In this document: positions 45,658 to 54,541 of the stretch, one piece after another | Layout of the letters: each line of letters begins with the position of its first letter | Numbering within the stretch: position 1 is the first letter of the stretch | Source of the DNA: Stella humosa | GTDB taxonomy: Bacteria; Pseudomonadota; Alphaproteobacteria; ATCC43930; Allostellaceae | Reading direction: 5' to 3' | Assembly (NCBI RefSeq): GCF_006738645.1 | Contig: NZ_AP019700.1 | Location: 3,298,001-3,362,000 of the forward strand | DNA length: 64,000 nt | Notes under the pieces: model-generated | Told to the model about the DNA's origin: nothing | Databases searched by the model: none | Seen by the model: only the letters and a program-made list of their open reading frames with translations | Program-made: the position numbers and the translations under genes

Positions 45658-47517
45658 TTGGACGCGATCGCCGCCCCCTCGCCGGCCCCGCCTTCGCCGG
45701 CCGAGGCAGAGCGGCGGATTCTGGCGGGCGACCTGGCCGGTGCCGCAGCCCTGGTGCGAGCGGCGGCCGGCGAGACGGCCGAGAACCCGGGCTGGGCCCG
45801 GCTGCGCCTCGTGCTGCATCTCCTGGATGCCGGCCATGCCCCCGGCGCCTATGAGGGCCGGGTGCCCGACATCCTGCAACTGGTGCCGGCCGTCGACCTG
45901 CCGCCGCCGGACCTGCCGGCGCTGGCTTCGGCCGCCATCGTCGACGCCGACCATTTCGCGCGCACCGTCGAGGCCGAGCGGCGCATGGCCCTGGCCGCCG
46001 GACGACATGCCGAACAGCTCTTCGCCGCCGGCGACGCCCAGGCCGCGCATGACGTGCTGGAACAGGCACTGGCCGTGGTCGCCCCCCCGGTCGAGCTGTT
46101 CCGGCTGTTCGGCCGGGTGAACACGCGGCTGGGCCGGGCGTCCGACGCGCTCTTCGCCCACGAGCGCGCCGTCGACCTGGCGCCCGACGACCGCAGCGCC
46201 CGGATCGAACTCGGCCAGGCCATGCTGGCCGTCGAGGACCATGAGGGGGCTGCCGCCCTGCTGGGCAGTCTGGCGCTCGATCCTGTGGCAGACGCGGTGG
46301 CCTACTCCTGCTGGCTGGCCGCGCTGGCCCTAGGTGCCGGCGGCGCCGAGGCGCTGGTCCAGCCGACAGCAGAATTTCGGACCGCCGCCAGCCGGCGCAT
46401 GAGCGCCCCCACGCCCCGCGGCCCGGCGCCACCGCGCCCGCGGGTCGGGTTCCTGTGGTCGCAGGGCCATCGCGGCGCCGGCTACTGGATGGCCGACCTG
46501 CTGCGCCATCGCGACCGCGACCGCTGGGGCGCCGTTCTCTATGGCGTCGGCCTGAAGAAGCGATTCCAGGCATCGGGCCTGCCGCCGCTGTTCGACCGCG
46601 TCGTCCTCTGCCACGACAAAGGGAACGCCGTCACGGCGCGCCAGATGGCCGCCGACGGCATCGACCTGCTGGTCAGCTTCGCCGCGCACGGCCATCCGGG
46701 CTTTCTGTCCGTGCTCGACCACCGCCCGGCCCGCGTCCATGTCGAATGGCTGGAGACCGGCTGGCCGAGCGGGCATCCGACGGTGTCGCACCTGCTGGCC
46801 GACCGCGAGCACTGCCCGCAGGGCCTGACGGACCCGCTGCCATGCCGCGTCGCCAGCTTTCCCGGCACCATGATCACCGGCGGGCCGGCCCTGGAAACCG
46901 CCGACCGCATCGGCCGCGAGCGCGAAGGCGGCGACGAACTGGCATTCGGCTGGTGCGGGCGGGCGGGGGCCATCAGCGAGGCCACGCTCGACGCGTGGGC
47001 CAAGATCGTCCAGCACGTCCCGGGCTCCACCTTGCGGCTGCGCCACGACGACTATCGCCTCGGTGCGGCGCGCGAGCGGATGACCATAGGCTGGTTGCGG
47101 CGCGGGATGGAGCCCAGGCGCCTCCTGATCGATTCGCTCGAGGAGGGCGAAAGCGAACTTGCACCTTGGCGCGCCATCGACATCGCGCTCGACAGCTTCC
47201 CGGCAGGCGACATCGCCGCCACCATCGACGCGCTGGCGATGGGCGTGCCGATCATCACCATGGACGGAGCGCGCTATGCCGGCCGCCACGCCGCATCGGC
47301 GATGCGGATGCTGGGGATGGGCCGCCTCGTGGCCCCGGACCCCGAGCAGTATATCCAGCATGCCCTGCGGCTGGCCGCCAATCGCGACCTGCTCCTGACC
47401 ATGCGGGCTGAGATTCCGGACCGGATGCGGGCCTCGCCCCTGGCCGGCCACCCGACTCTGGCCCGCGCCTTCGAAAAAGCGGTAGACCTGCTGCTGGGCA
47501 TCGCGCGAGGAGCATAG
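45658..47517 (+). CDS. TPR protein with GT41/OGT-like glycosyltransferase domain
   Basis: A 619-residue protein. The N-terminal part (about 1-240) is Ala-rich and helical, with TPR-like units such as ALFAHERAVDLAPDDRSARIELGQA. The C-terminal part (about 260-610) resembles the SPINDLY/O-GlcNAc-transferase catalytic region: RPRVGFLWSQGHRGAGYW, a DLLVSFAAHGHPGFL motif, RVASFPGTM, VPGSTLRLRHDDY and IDIALDSFPAGDIAATIDALAMGVPIITMDGARYAGRHAAS. The start is weak: TTG at 45658, 6 bases after the pyrC stop, without a Shine-Dalgarno. The family transfers sugars to proteins or glycans; the acceptor is unknown. It sits inside an otherwise conserved housekeeping cluster. Confidence 0.8.
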   Translation: MDAIAAPSPAPPSPAEAERRILAGDLAGAAALVRAAAGETAENPGWARLRLVLHLLDAGHAPGAYEGRVPDILQLVPAVDLPPPDLPALASAAIVDADHFARTVEAERRMALAAGRHAEQLFAAGDAQAAHDVLEQALAVVAPPVELFRLFGRVNTRLGRASDALFAHERAVDLAPDDRSARIELGQAMLAVEDHEGAAALLGSLALDPVADAVAYSCWLAALALGAGGAEALVQPTAEFRTAASRRMSAPTPRGPAPPRPRVGFLWSQGHRGAGYWMADLLRHRDRDRWGAVLYGVGLKKRFQASGLPPLFDRVVLCHDKGNAVTARQMAADGIDLLVSFAAHGHPGFLSVLDHRPARVHVEWLETGWPSGHPTVSHLLADREHCPQGLTDPLPCRVASFPGTMITGGPALETADRIGREREGGDELAFGWCGRAGAISEATLDAWAKIVQHVPGSTLRLRHDDYRLGAARERMTIGWLRRGMEPRRLLIDSLEEGESELAPWRAIDIALDSFPAGDIAATIDALAMGVPIITMDGARYAGRHAASAMRMLGMGRLVAPDPEQYIQHALRLAANRDLLLTMRAEIPDRMRASPLAGHPTLARAFEKAVDLLLGIARGA

Positions 47518-47520
47518 ATC

Positions 47521-48141
47521 ATGTCGGCGACCATGGTGGCGATCCTGGCCGGGCTGGGCGGGCTGTTGCTGGGCAGCATCCCGTTCGGCCTGCTGCTGAC
47601 GCGCGCAGCCGGCCTGGGCGACATTCGCGCCATCGGCTCGGGCAACATCGGCGCCACCAACGTCCTGCGCACCGGGCGCAAGGACCTGGCGATCGCGACG
47701 CTGCTGCTGGATGGTGGCAAGGGCGCGCTGGCCGTCATCCTGGCCGCGCCGTTCGGCCCCACCGCAGCGGCCCTGGCCGCGGGCGGTGCCGTGCTGGGCC
47801 ATATGTTCACCCCATGGCTCGCCTTCCAGGGCGGCAAGGGCATGGCGACCGCGATCGGCGTCAGCCTCGCCATGGCATGGCCGCTCGGCCTCGGCCTGAT
47901 CCTGGTCTGGCTGCTGATGGCTGCCATCTTCCGTATCTCGTCGCTGGCGGCGCTCACCGCCTGCGTCGCGGCGCCCGTCATCTCGTGGCTGCTGGCGGAC
48001 TTCCCCGGCCTGGCGCCCCATCCGGAGCGCACGCTGCTGATCGCCATCGTCGGCGTGCTCGTGATCCTGCGTCACCCCGACAATATCCGCCGCCTCCTGG
48101 CCGGCACCGAGCCGCGCATCGGCCGCTCCAACAAGGGCTGA
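47521..48141 (+). CDS. plsY: Acyl-phosphate glycerol-3-phosphate acyltransferase
   Basis: A 206-residue integral membrane enzyme that makes lysophosphatidate from acyl phosphate and glycerol 3-phosphate. The three conserved cytoplasmic motifs are visible: GSIPFG in the first helix region, GSGNIGATNVLR, and LAFQGGKGMATAIGV; the end has ILRHPDNIRRLLAGTE. Five membrane segments are expected. It follows the GT41-like gene by 3 bases and precedes dprA, the usual alphaproteobacterial order. Confidence 0.96.
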   Translation: MSATMVAILAGLGGLLLGSIPFGLLLTRAAGLGDIRAIGSGNIGATNVLRTGRKDLAIATLLLDGGKGALAVILAAPFGPTAAALAAGGAVLGHMFTPWLAFQGGKGMATAIGVSLAMAWPLGLGLILVWLLMAAIFRISSLAALTACVAAPVISWLLADFPGLAPHPERTLLIAIVGVLVILRHPDNIRRLLAGTEPRIGRSNKG

Positions 48142-48170
48142 CGACCGGGCGCCACGGCACAAGGCGGCTG

Positions 48171-48199
48171 TTGACAGGCGGGCCGCCGCGGCCTAGCCG
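48171..48199 (+). promoter_or_regulatory. Predicted dprA promoter with almost no leader
   Basis: TTGACA (48171-48176) and TAGCCG (48194-48199) have a 17-base spacer. The -10 box ends 9 bases before the dprA ATG and no Shine-Dalgarno is present. The first 13 bases, TTGACAGGCGGGC, are identical to those of the predicted rpmG promoter at 56248. Confidence 0.45.
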
Positions 48200-48208
48200 T
48201 CGCCGCCG

Positions 48209-49300
48209 ATGGTTGCACCTCCCCACCCGCCCCTCTCGCCCGGCGAGCGCATCGCGCGCTGGCGGCTGATCCGCAGCGAGCGGATCGGGCCGCTCAGCGT
48301 GCTGGGGCTGGTGGAACGGCACGGGTCGGCAACCGCCGCCATTGCCGCGCTGGCCGATGAGCCACGCTCACCCGCCATCGCGCCGGCCGATGCCGTCGCC
48401 GAGGAAGCGCTGCGGCTGGAGGCGCTGGGCGCCGGGTCGCTGGTATGGGGCGACCCCGACTATCCGCCGGCCCTGGCCGCCATCGCCGATCCGCCGATCG
48501 TGCTGGCGACCCGCGGCCGACGCGAACTGCTGGCCCGGCCGATGGTGGCGATCGTGGGTGCACGCAACGCGTCGGGCGCCGGCCGCCGCTTTGCCGAGAC
48601 GCTGGCCGGCGAACTGGGTGCCGCCGGCTTCGTCGTGGTGTCGGGCATGGCGCGCGGCATCGACGCCGCCGCCCATCGGGGGGCGCTGACGGCCGGCACG
48701 GTGGGGGTGCTGGCGACCGGCATCGACGTCGCCTACCCGAACGAGAACCGCGAACTCCAGGCCAGGGTCGCCGAGGAGGGGTTGCTGCTGACCGAGTCCG
48801 TGCCGGGGACCGGGCCGCGGGCCGAGAACTTTCCCCGCCGCAACCGCATCGTCGCGGGCCTGGCGCTGGGCGTGGTGGTGATCGAGGCGGCCGAGCGCTC
48901 GGGTTCGCTCATCACCGCCAGGCTGGCGGGCGAGCAGGGCCGCGAGGTCTTCGCCGTGCCGGGATCGCCGCTCGATCCGCGCTGCAAGGGCACCAACGGC
49001 CTGATCCGGAACGGTGCGCAACTGGTGGAAAGTGCGGCCGACGTCATCGATCAGTTGCGGCCCCAGACGGCACCGGTCCGGCGCCTCGCCCCCGTCCCCA
49101 CCGTCCGTAATCCAGCACCAGGCGGGCCCGACGGGGCGGCCGCCCTGGTCCTGGAACAGCTTGGCCCGACGCCGCTGTCGGTTGACGAACTCGTGCGCCA
49201 GTGCCAATTGTCCAACGCGGCCGTTGCGGCGATCCTGCTCGAGTTCGAACTCGAGGGCAGGATCGAACGACACCCAGGACAAAAGGTGTCGCTGCGTTGA
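48209..49300 (+). CDS. dprA: DNA-processing protein DprA
   Basis: A 363-residue protein that loads RecA on incoming single-stranded DNA. A SAM-like N-terminal part (SERIGPLSVLGLVERHGSA) precedes the Rossmann-like core: VAIVGARNASGAGRRFAE, VVSGMARGIDAAAHRGAL, GTGPRAENFPRRNRIVAGL and SGSLITARLAGEQGREVFAVPGS. A C-terminal winged-helix domain (LVRQCQLSNAAVAAILLEFELEGRIERHPGQ) is also present. The length and start are standard. Confidence 0.95.
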   Translation: MVAPPHPPLSPGERIARWRLIRSERIGPLSVLGLVERHGSATAAIAALADEPRSPAIAPADAVAEEALRLEALGAGSLVWGDPDYPPALAAIADPPIVLATRGRRELLARPMVAIVGARNASGAGRRFAETLAGELGAAGFVVVSGMARGIDAAAHRGALTAGTVGVLATGIDVAYPNENRELQARVAEEGLLLTESVPGTGPRAENFPRRNRIVAGLALGVVVIEAAERSGSLITARLAGEQGREVFAVPGSPLDPRCKGTNGLIRNGAQLVESAADVIDQLRPQTAPVRRLAPVPTVRNPAPGGPDGAAALVLEQLGPTPLSVDELVRQCQLSNAAVAAILLEFELEGRIERHPGQKVSLR

Positions 49301-49352
49301 CCCGCTTTGCGCGCCGGATTTTCGCCCTCGGGACAGGCCAGCCACACACCCC

Positions 49353-52118
49353 ATGAATGTCGTCGTCGTCGAATCGCCGGCCAAGGCCAAGACGATCAAC
49401 AAGTACCTTGGACCCGGTTTCCAGGTGCTTGCCAGCTATGGCCATGTCCGCGACCTGCCCGCCAAGGACGGCTCCGTCGACCCCGAGCACGACTTCAACA
49501 TGCTGTGGGAAGTCGACGGCCGCTCCGAAAAGCACATGCGCGCCATCGCCGATGCGGCCAAGGGCGCCACCAACCTCTATCTGGCCACCGACCCGGATCG
49601 CGAGGGCGAGGCCATCTCCTGGCACGTCCGCGAGGTGCTGGAGCAGCGCCGCGCCCTGAAGGGGGTGGAGGTCCAGCGGGTCGTCTTCAACGAGATCACC
49701 AAGTCCGCCATCGTCGAGGCGTTCAAGCATCCCCGTGCCCTGAACCGGGAGCTGGTCGACGCCTACCTGGCGCGCCGCGCGCTGGACTATCTGGTGGGCT
49801 TTACCCTGTCGCCCGTGCTGTGGCGCAAGCTGCCGGGCAGCCGGTCCGCCGGCCGCGTGCAGTCGGTGGCGCTGCGCCTGGTGTGCGAGCGCGAGGCCGA
49901 GATCGAGGCCTTCAAGCCGCAGGAATACTGGACGGTGGAGGCTACCTTCCAGACCGAGGAAGGCAACCGCTTCACCGCCCGCCTGACGCACTTGGCCGGC
50001 CGCAAGCTGGAAAAGCTCGACATCGCCAACGCGGCCGGGGCGGCTGCCGCCGTGGCCGCGGTCGAGGCGCGCAGCTTCCATGTCGGCCCGGTCGAGCGCA
50101 AGCAGGTGCGCCGCCACCCGCAGCCACCCTTCACGACCTCGACCCTGCAGCAGGAAGCCTCGCGCCAGATCGGCATGACGGCGTCGCGCACCATGCGCAC
50201 CGCCCAGCGCCTCTACGAGGGCGTGGACATCGGCGGCGAGACGGTCGGCCTCATCACCTACATGCGTACCGACGGCGTGCAGATCTCGGGCGAGGCGATC
50301 GCGGCTGCCCGGCGCCTGATCGGCGGCCGCTATGGCGAGAAGTACGTTCCCGATGCGCCGCGGGTCTATCGCACCCAGGCCAAGAACGCCCAGGAAGCCC
50401 ATGAGGGCATCCGCCCGACCGACATGTTCCGCACCCCCGACCAGGTGTCGAGCCAGCTGTCGGACGAAGAACGGCGGCTCTACGAGCTGATCTGGCGGCG
50501 CACCGTCGCCAGCCAAATGGAAAGCGCGCTGCTGGAGCAGGTCGGCGCCGACCTGTTGAGCGGCGACCGCCAGGTGACGCTGCGGGCCACCGGCTCCACC
50601 CTGCTGTTCGACGGCTTCCTCAAGCTCTATCGCGAGGGCCGCGACGACGCCGAGGACGAGGATGGCGACCGCCGCCTGCCGCCGCTGGTCGATGGCGGCG
50701 CGGTCGACCGGCTCGGCGTCGATTCCGCCCAGCATTTCACCCAGCCCCTGCCGCGCTACAGCGAGGCCAGCCTGGTGAAGCGGCTGGAGGAGCTGGGGAT
50801 CGGCCGGCCGTCCACCTATGCCTCGATCATCGAGGTGCTGCAGGACCGCGGCTATGTCCGGCTCGACCGCAAGCGCTTCGTGCCCGAGGACCGCGGCCGG
50901 CTGGTCACCGCTTTCCTCACCGGCTTCTTCGACAAGCTGGTGCAGTACAATTTCACCGCCGAGATGGAGACCAAGCTCGACGCGGTGTCGGACGGGCGGG
51001 TCGACTGGCGCCAGCTCCTGCGCGACTTCTGGCAGGATTTCAGCACCCAGATCGCCCAGACCAAGGACCTGTCGATCAAGGACGTGGTCTCGGCGCTGGA
51101 CGAGGACCTGGGCCGCCACTTCTTCCCCGATACCGGCGAGGGCGGGCGCGACCCGCGCGGCTGCCCGACCTGTGGCGACGGCCGGCTTGGCCTGAAGCTC
51201 GGCAAGTTCGGCGCCTTCATCGGCTGCTCGAACTATCCCGAATGCCGCTACACGCGGCCGCTGGCGATCGAGAACGGCGACGGCTCGGCCGGCGCGGACG
51301 GCGGCGACCCGAACGTGCCCAAGAAGCTGGGCGACGACCCCGATACCGGCCTGCCGGTCTGGATGCGCAAGGGCCCATATGGCCAGTACGTGCAACTGGG
51401 CGATGCCGAGGGCGACACCAAGCCCAAGCGACAATCGATCCCCAAGGGCATGCCACCCGGCGACGTCACGCTGGCGGTCGCCCTCTCGCTGCTGGCCCTG
51501 CCGCGGACCATCGGCAACCATCCCGAGACGGGCGACCCGATCGTGGCCGGCATCGGCCGCTTCGGTGCCTATGTGAAGCATGGGCCGACCTACAAATCGA
51601 TCGGCTCGGGCGACGACGTGCTGACCATCGGCCTCAACCGGGCGGTCGACTTGCTGGCGAGCGCGCCGGGCCGCGGGCGCCAGCCGGGCCGGCCGATCGG
51701 CGACCATCCGGCCGACGGCAAGCCGATCACCGTGCATGCCGGCAAGTACGGCCCCTATGTCCAGCATGGCGAGATCCGCGCCACCCTGCCCAAAGGCATG
51801 GATGCGGACGCGGTGAGCGTTGCCGTCGCCCTGCCGCTACTGGCCGAGCGCGCGGCCAAGGCGCCCGCCAAGCCGGCACCGCGCCGCCGTGCAGCCGCGA
51901 GCGACAAGGCCGCCGCCCCCGCCCGCAAGGCAGCCGCCCCGAAGAAGGCGGCTGCCAAGTCTGCTGCGTCGGCCGACACCGCAACCAAGGCCAAGCCGGC
52001 AGCGAAAAAGCCGGCCGTCAAGAAGGCTGCCGCGAAGCCCGCCACGGCCAAGGCAAAGCCGGCCGCCAAGGCCAAGGCCGCCCCGCGCAAAGCTGCGGCC
52101 AAGGCCGAGGAGCAGTAG
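49353..52118 (+). CDS. topA: DNA topoisomerase I
   Basis: A 921-residue type IA topoisomerase that relaxes negative supercoils. The Toprim domain begins VVVVESPAKAKTINKYLG and has DPDREGEAISWH. The active-site Tyr303 lies in GLITYMRTDGVQ. One zinc-ribbon (CPTCGDGRLGLKLGKFGAFI with CSNYPEC) is near residue 605, followed by Topo_C repeat units (GRFGAYVKHGPTY, GKYGPYVQHGE). The last 60 residues are a Lys/Ala/Pro-rich tail, probably a nonspecific DNA contact. The ATG at 49353 matches the family N-terminus. Confidence 0.97.
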   Translation: MNVVVVESPAKAKTINKYLGPGFQVLASYGHVRDLPAKDGSVDPEHDFNMLWEVDGRSEKHMRAIADAAKGATNLYLATDPDREGEAISWHVREVLEQRRALKGVEVQRVVFNEITKSAIVEAFKHPRALNRELVDAYLARRALDYLVGFTLSPVLWRKLPGSRSAGRVQSVALRLVCEREAEIEAFKPQEYWTVEATFQTEEGNRFTARLTHLAGRKLEKLDIANAAGAAAAVAAVEARSFHVGPVERKQVRRHPQPPFTTSTLQQEASRQIGMTASRTMRTAQRLYEGVDIGGETVGLITYMRTDGVQISGEAIAAARRLIGGRYGEKYVPDAPRVYRTQAKNAQEAHEGIRPTDMFRTPDQVSSQLSDEERRLYELIWRRTVASQMESALLEQVGADLLSGDRQVTLRATGSTLLFDGFLKLYREGRDDAEDEDGDRRLPPLVDGGAVDRLGVDSAQHFTQPLPRYSEASLVKRLEELGIGRPSTYASIIEVLQDRGYVRLDRKRFVPEDRGRLVTAFLTGFFDKLVQYNFTAEMETKLDAVSDGRVDWRQLLRDFWQDFSTQIAQTKDLSIKDVVSALDEDLGRHFFPDTGEGGRDPRGCPTCGDGRLGLKLGKFGAFIGCSNYPECRYTRPLAIENGDGSAGADGGDPNVPKKLGDDPDTGLPVWMRKGPYGQYVQLGDAEGDTKPKRQSIPKGMPPGDVTLAVALSLLALPRTIGNHPETGDPIVAGIGRFGAYVKHGPTYKSIGSGDDVLTIGLNRAVDLLASAPGRGRQPGRPIGDHPADGKPITVHAGKYGPYVQHGEIRATLPKGMDADAVSVAVALPLLAERAAKAPAKPAPRRRAAASDKAAAPARKAAAPKKAAAKSAASADTATKAKPAAKKPAVKKAAAKPATAKAKPAAKAKAAPRKAAAKAEEQ

Positions 52119-52124
52119 CCGCCC

Positions 52125-54383
52125 TTGACCCGCCGCCGCGACCGCGCCACCGTCCAGTTCCCCGACCGGGACACGATCGTCGAATTCATCCGCACGAGCC
52201 CGGTGCCGGTCGGCAAGCGCGAGATCGCGCGCAAGTTCGGCCTGGGCATCGAGCACCGTGGCGCGCTGAAGTCGCTCCTGCGCGAGCTTGAGGAGACCGG
52301 CGCCGTCGAGCGCGGCCCCGGTCGCCGCCTGGCGCCGCGCGATGCCCTGCCCGAGGTGACGACGATCGAGGTCACCGGCATGGACCTGGACGGCGAGCTG
52401 ATGGCCCGCCCGGTGGGTGCGGCGGTCGATGCCGGCGAGGGCGTGCGGATCTATGTCGCGGCCGAGCGCAGCGGTGCTTCCCGCATTGCGGTCGGCACGC
52501 GCATGCTGGCCCGCCTGACCCGCGTCGGAACCGACGAGTACCAGGCCAAGCCGATCCGCGTGATCGAGGGCGATGCGGGGCGCGTCGTCGGCGTCTTCAT
52601 GACCGACGAGCGCATCCGCGGCGGCGGCTTCGCAGGCCGCGTCGTGCCGACCGACCGGCGCCAGAAGACGGAATACCGGGTCGCCATAGCCGACGCCCGC
52701 GAGGCACAGCCGGGCGAACTGGTGGTGGCCGAGGTACTGCCCAAGACGCGGCTCGGCCTGCCGCAGGCGGCCATCGTCGAGCGCCTGGGCGACATGGCCA
52801 ACCCGCGCACCTTCAGCCTGGTCGCCATCCATACCCACGGCATCCCGATAGAGTTCCCGCCCGAGGCCATTGCCGACGCCGAGGCGGCCCGGCCCGTGGG
52901 CCTGGAGGGGCGCGAGGATCTGCGCGGACTGCCGCTGGTAACGATCGACGGCGCCGACGCGCGCGACTTCGACGATGCCGTCTGGGCCGAGCCGGCGGGC
53001 GGCAGCGACGGCGGCTGGAACGCCGTGGTCGCCATCGCCGACGTCGCCCACTATGTGCGGCCGGGCTCGCCGCTCGACCGCGAGGCGCGCCGCCGTGGCA
53101 ACTCGGTCTACTTCCCCGACCGGGTCGTGCCGATGCTGCCGGAGGCGCTGTCGAACGAGCTGTGCTCGTTGCGCCCGAACGAGCCGCGCGCCTGTCTGGC
53201 CGTCCACCTGCGCATCGATGCCCATGGCCAGTTGATCGGCCACCGCTTCGTCCGCGGCCTGATGCGGTCGACCGCGCGCCTGACCTACGAGCAGGTCCAG
53301 TCCGCCATCGACGGCAACCCCGACGACGTGACCGGGCCGCTGCTGGAGCCGGTCATCCGCCCGCTCTATGGCGTCTTCGCCGCCCTCAACCAGGCCCGTG
53401 CCGCCCGCGGCACGCTCGACCTCGACCTGCCCGAGCGCCAGGTGCTGCTGGGCCCCGACGGCCATATCGACCGGGTGGTGCCGCGCCGGCGCTACGACAG
53501 CCACAAGCTGATCGAGGAGCTGATGATCGCGGCCAATGTGGCCGCGGCGGAGGCCGCCAGCGAGCGCCAGATGCCCTGCCTCTATCGCATCCACGACGCC
53601 CCCGACCCGGCCAAGGTCGAGGCGCTGCGCCCGGTGCTGGACAGCCTCGGCCTGAAGCTCGCCCGCGGCCAGGTGCTGAAGCCGCGCCACTTCAACGACA
53701 TCATCTCCAAGGTCGCGGGCACGCCGCACGCGCCGATGGTTCACGACCTGATCCTGCGCAGCCAGGCCCAGGCGCAGTACCGGCCCGAGAACATCGGCCA
53801 TTTCGGCCTGGCGCTCCGCCGCTACGCCCATTTCACCTCGCCCATCCGCCGCTATGCCGACTTGGTCGTGCATCGTGCCCTGATCGAGGCCTTGCGCCTG
53901 GGCGAGGGCGGCGGCCGGCAGGAGGTGGGGGCGCTCGACGAGCTTGGCGACCATTTGAGCCAAACCGAGCGCCGGGCCGCCCTGGCCGAGCGCGAGTCGG
54001 TCGACCGCTATACCGCCGCCTATCTCTCGGAGCGGATCGGCACCGAGGTCAGCGGGCGGATCGGCGGGGTCGCGCGCTTCGGCCTGTTCGTGACGTTGAG
54101 CGAGACCGGCGCCGATGGCCTGGTGCCCGTCAGCACCCTGCCGGGGGACTTCTACGACCACGACACGCGCAGCCATGCCCTGGTGGGCCGGCGCTGGGGC
54201 AGGACGTATCGCCTGGGCGAGGCGGTCCGCGTCCGCATCGTCGAGGCCGACCCCATGACCGGTGGCCTCGTCCTGGCCCTGCTCGATCCGGAAGAGCGCT
54301 GGTCGACCGGCGCGGTCGCCGCCCAGGCCCAACGCCGACGAGCAGGCCAGCGACCGCCGCCGCGGGATCGAAGGGGCCGCTGA
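52125..54383 (+). CDS. rnr: Ribonuclease R
   Basis: A 752-residue 3'-5' exoribonuclease able to degrade structured RNA. An N-terminal winged-helix region (VGKREIARKFGLGIEHRGALKS) and cold-shock-type domains lead into the RNB domain, with the Mg-binding acidic cluster DGADARDFDDAV near 275-286 and RRYAHFTSPIRRYADL. A C-terminal S1 domain (GRIGGVARFGLFVTL) and an Arg-rich tail complete it. The start is a TTG 6 bases after the topA stop, chosen because it gives the normal N-terminus and no ATG lies near. Confidence 0.95.
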   Translation: MTRRRDRATVQFPDRDTIVEFIRTSPVPVGKREIARKFGLGIEHRGALKSLLRELEETGAVERGPGRRLAPRDALPEVTTIEVTGMDLDGELMARPVGAAVDAGEGVRIYVAAERSGASRIAVGTRMLARLTRVGTDEYQAKPIRVIEGDAGRVVGVFMTDERIRGGGFAGRVVPTDRRQKTEYRVAIADAREAQPGELVVAEVLPKTRLGLPQAAIVERLGDMANPRTFSLVAIHTHGIPIEFPPEAIADAEAARPVGLEGREDLRGLPLVTIDGADARDFDDAVWAEPAGGSDGGWNAVVAIADVAHYVRPGSPLDREARRRGNSVYFPDRVVPMLPEALSNELCSLRPNEPRACLAVHLRIDAHGQLIGHRFVRGLMRSTARLTYEQVQSAIDGNPDDVTGPLLEPVIRPLYGVFAALNQARAARGTLDLDLPERQVLLGPDGHIDRVVPRRRYDSHKLIEELMIAANVAAAEAASERQMPCLYRIHDAPDPAKVEALRPVLDSLGLKLARGQVLKPRHFNDIISKVAGTPHAPMVHDLILRSQAQAQYRPENIGHFGLALRRYAHFTSPIRRYADLVVHRALIEALRLGEGGGRQEVGALDELGDHLSQTERRAALAERESVDRYTAAYLSERIGTEVSGRIGGVARFGLFVTLSETGADGLVPVSTLPGDFYDHDTRSHALVGRRWGRTYRLGEAVRVRIVEADPMTGGLVLALLDPEERWSTGAVAAQAQRRRAGQRPPPRDRRGR

Positions 54384-54500
54384 CCAGCCGGATTCCGTTG
54401 CAAAAATGCCAGGGCAGGCCCGGGAATAATTCCTCGGGTCGGACGTTCGCGCAATTACCTTTTCCGTAGGACGGAGCCTCAATACAGTCGAAAGCGTTTC

Positions 54501-54528
54501 GCACCTGCACGAGTTTTCCCGCAGGTGC
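54501..54528 (+). promoter_or_regulatory. Inverted repeat just before the S41 peptidase gene
   Basis: GCACCTGC (54501-54508) and GCAGGTGC (54521-54528) form a perfect 8-bp inverted repeat around a 12-base loop, ending 13 bases before the proposed ATG. It could be a leader hairpin or an operator. The rest of the 158-base gap after rnr shows no gene. Confidence 0.35.
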
Positions 54529-54541
54529 AGGGGCTGGGGCG

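Noticed and set aside
49044-51767. 907-codon open frame on the minus strand opposite topA
   Set aside because: The plus strand encodes an unmistakable topoisomerase I; the minus frame has no motif and mirrors its codons.
51837-54482. 881-codon open frame on the minus strand opposite topA/rnr
   Set aside because: It is a shadow of rnr and the topA tail; no domain, start signal or family match is visible.
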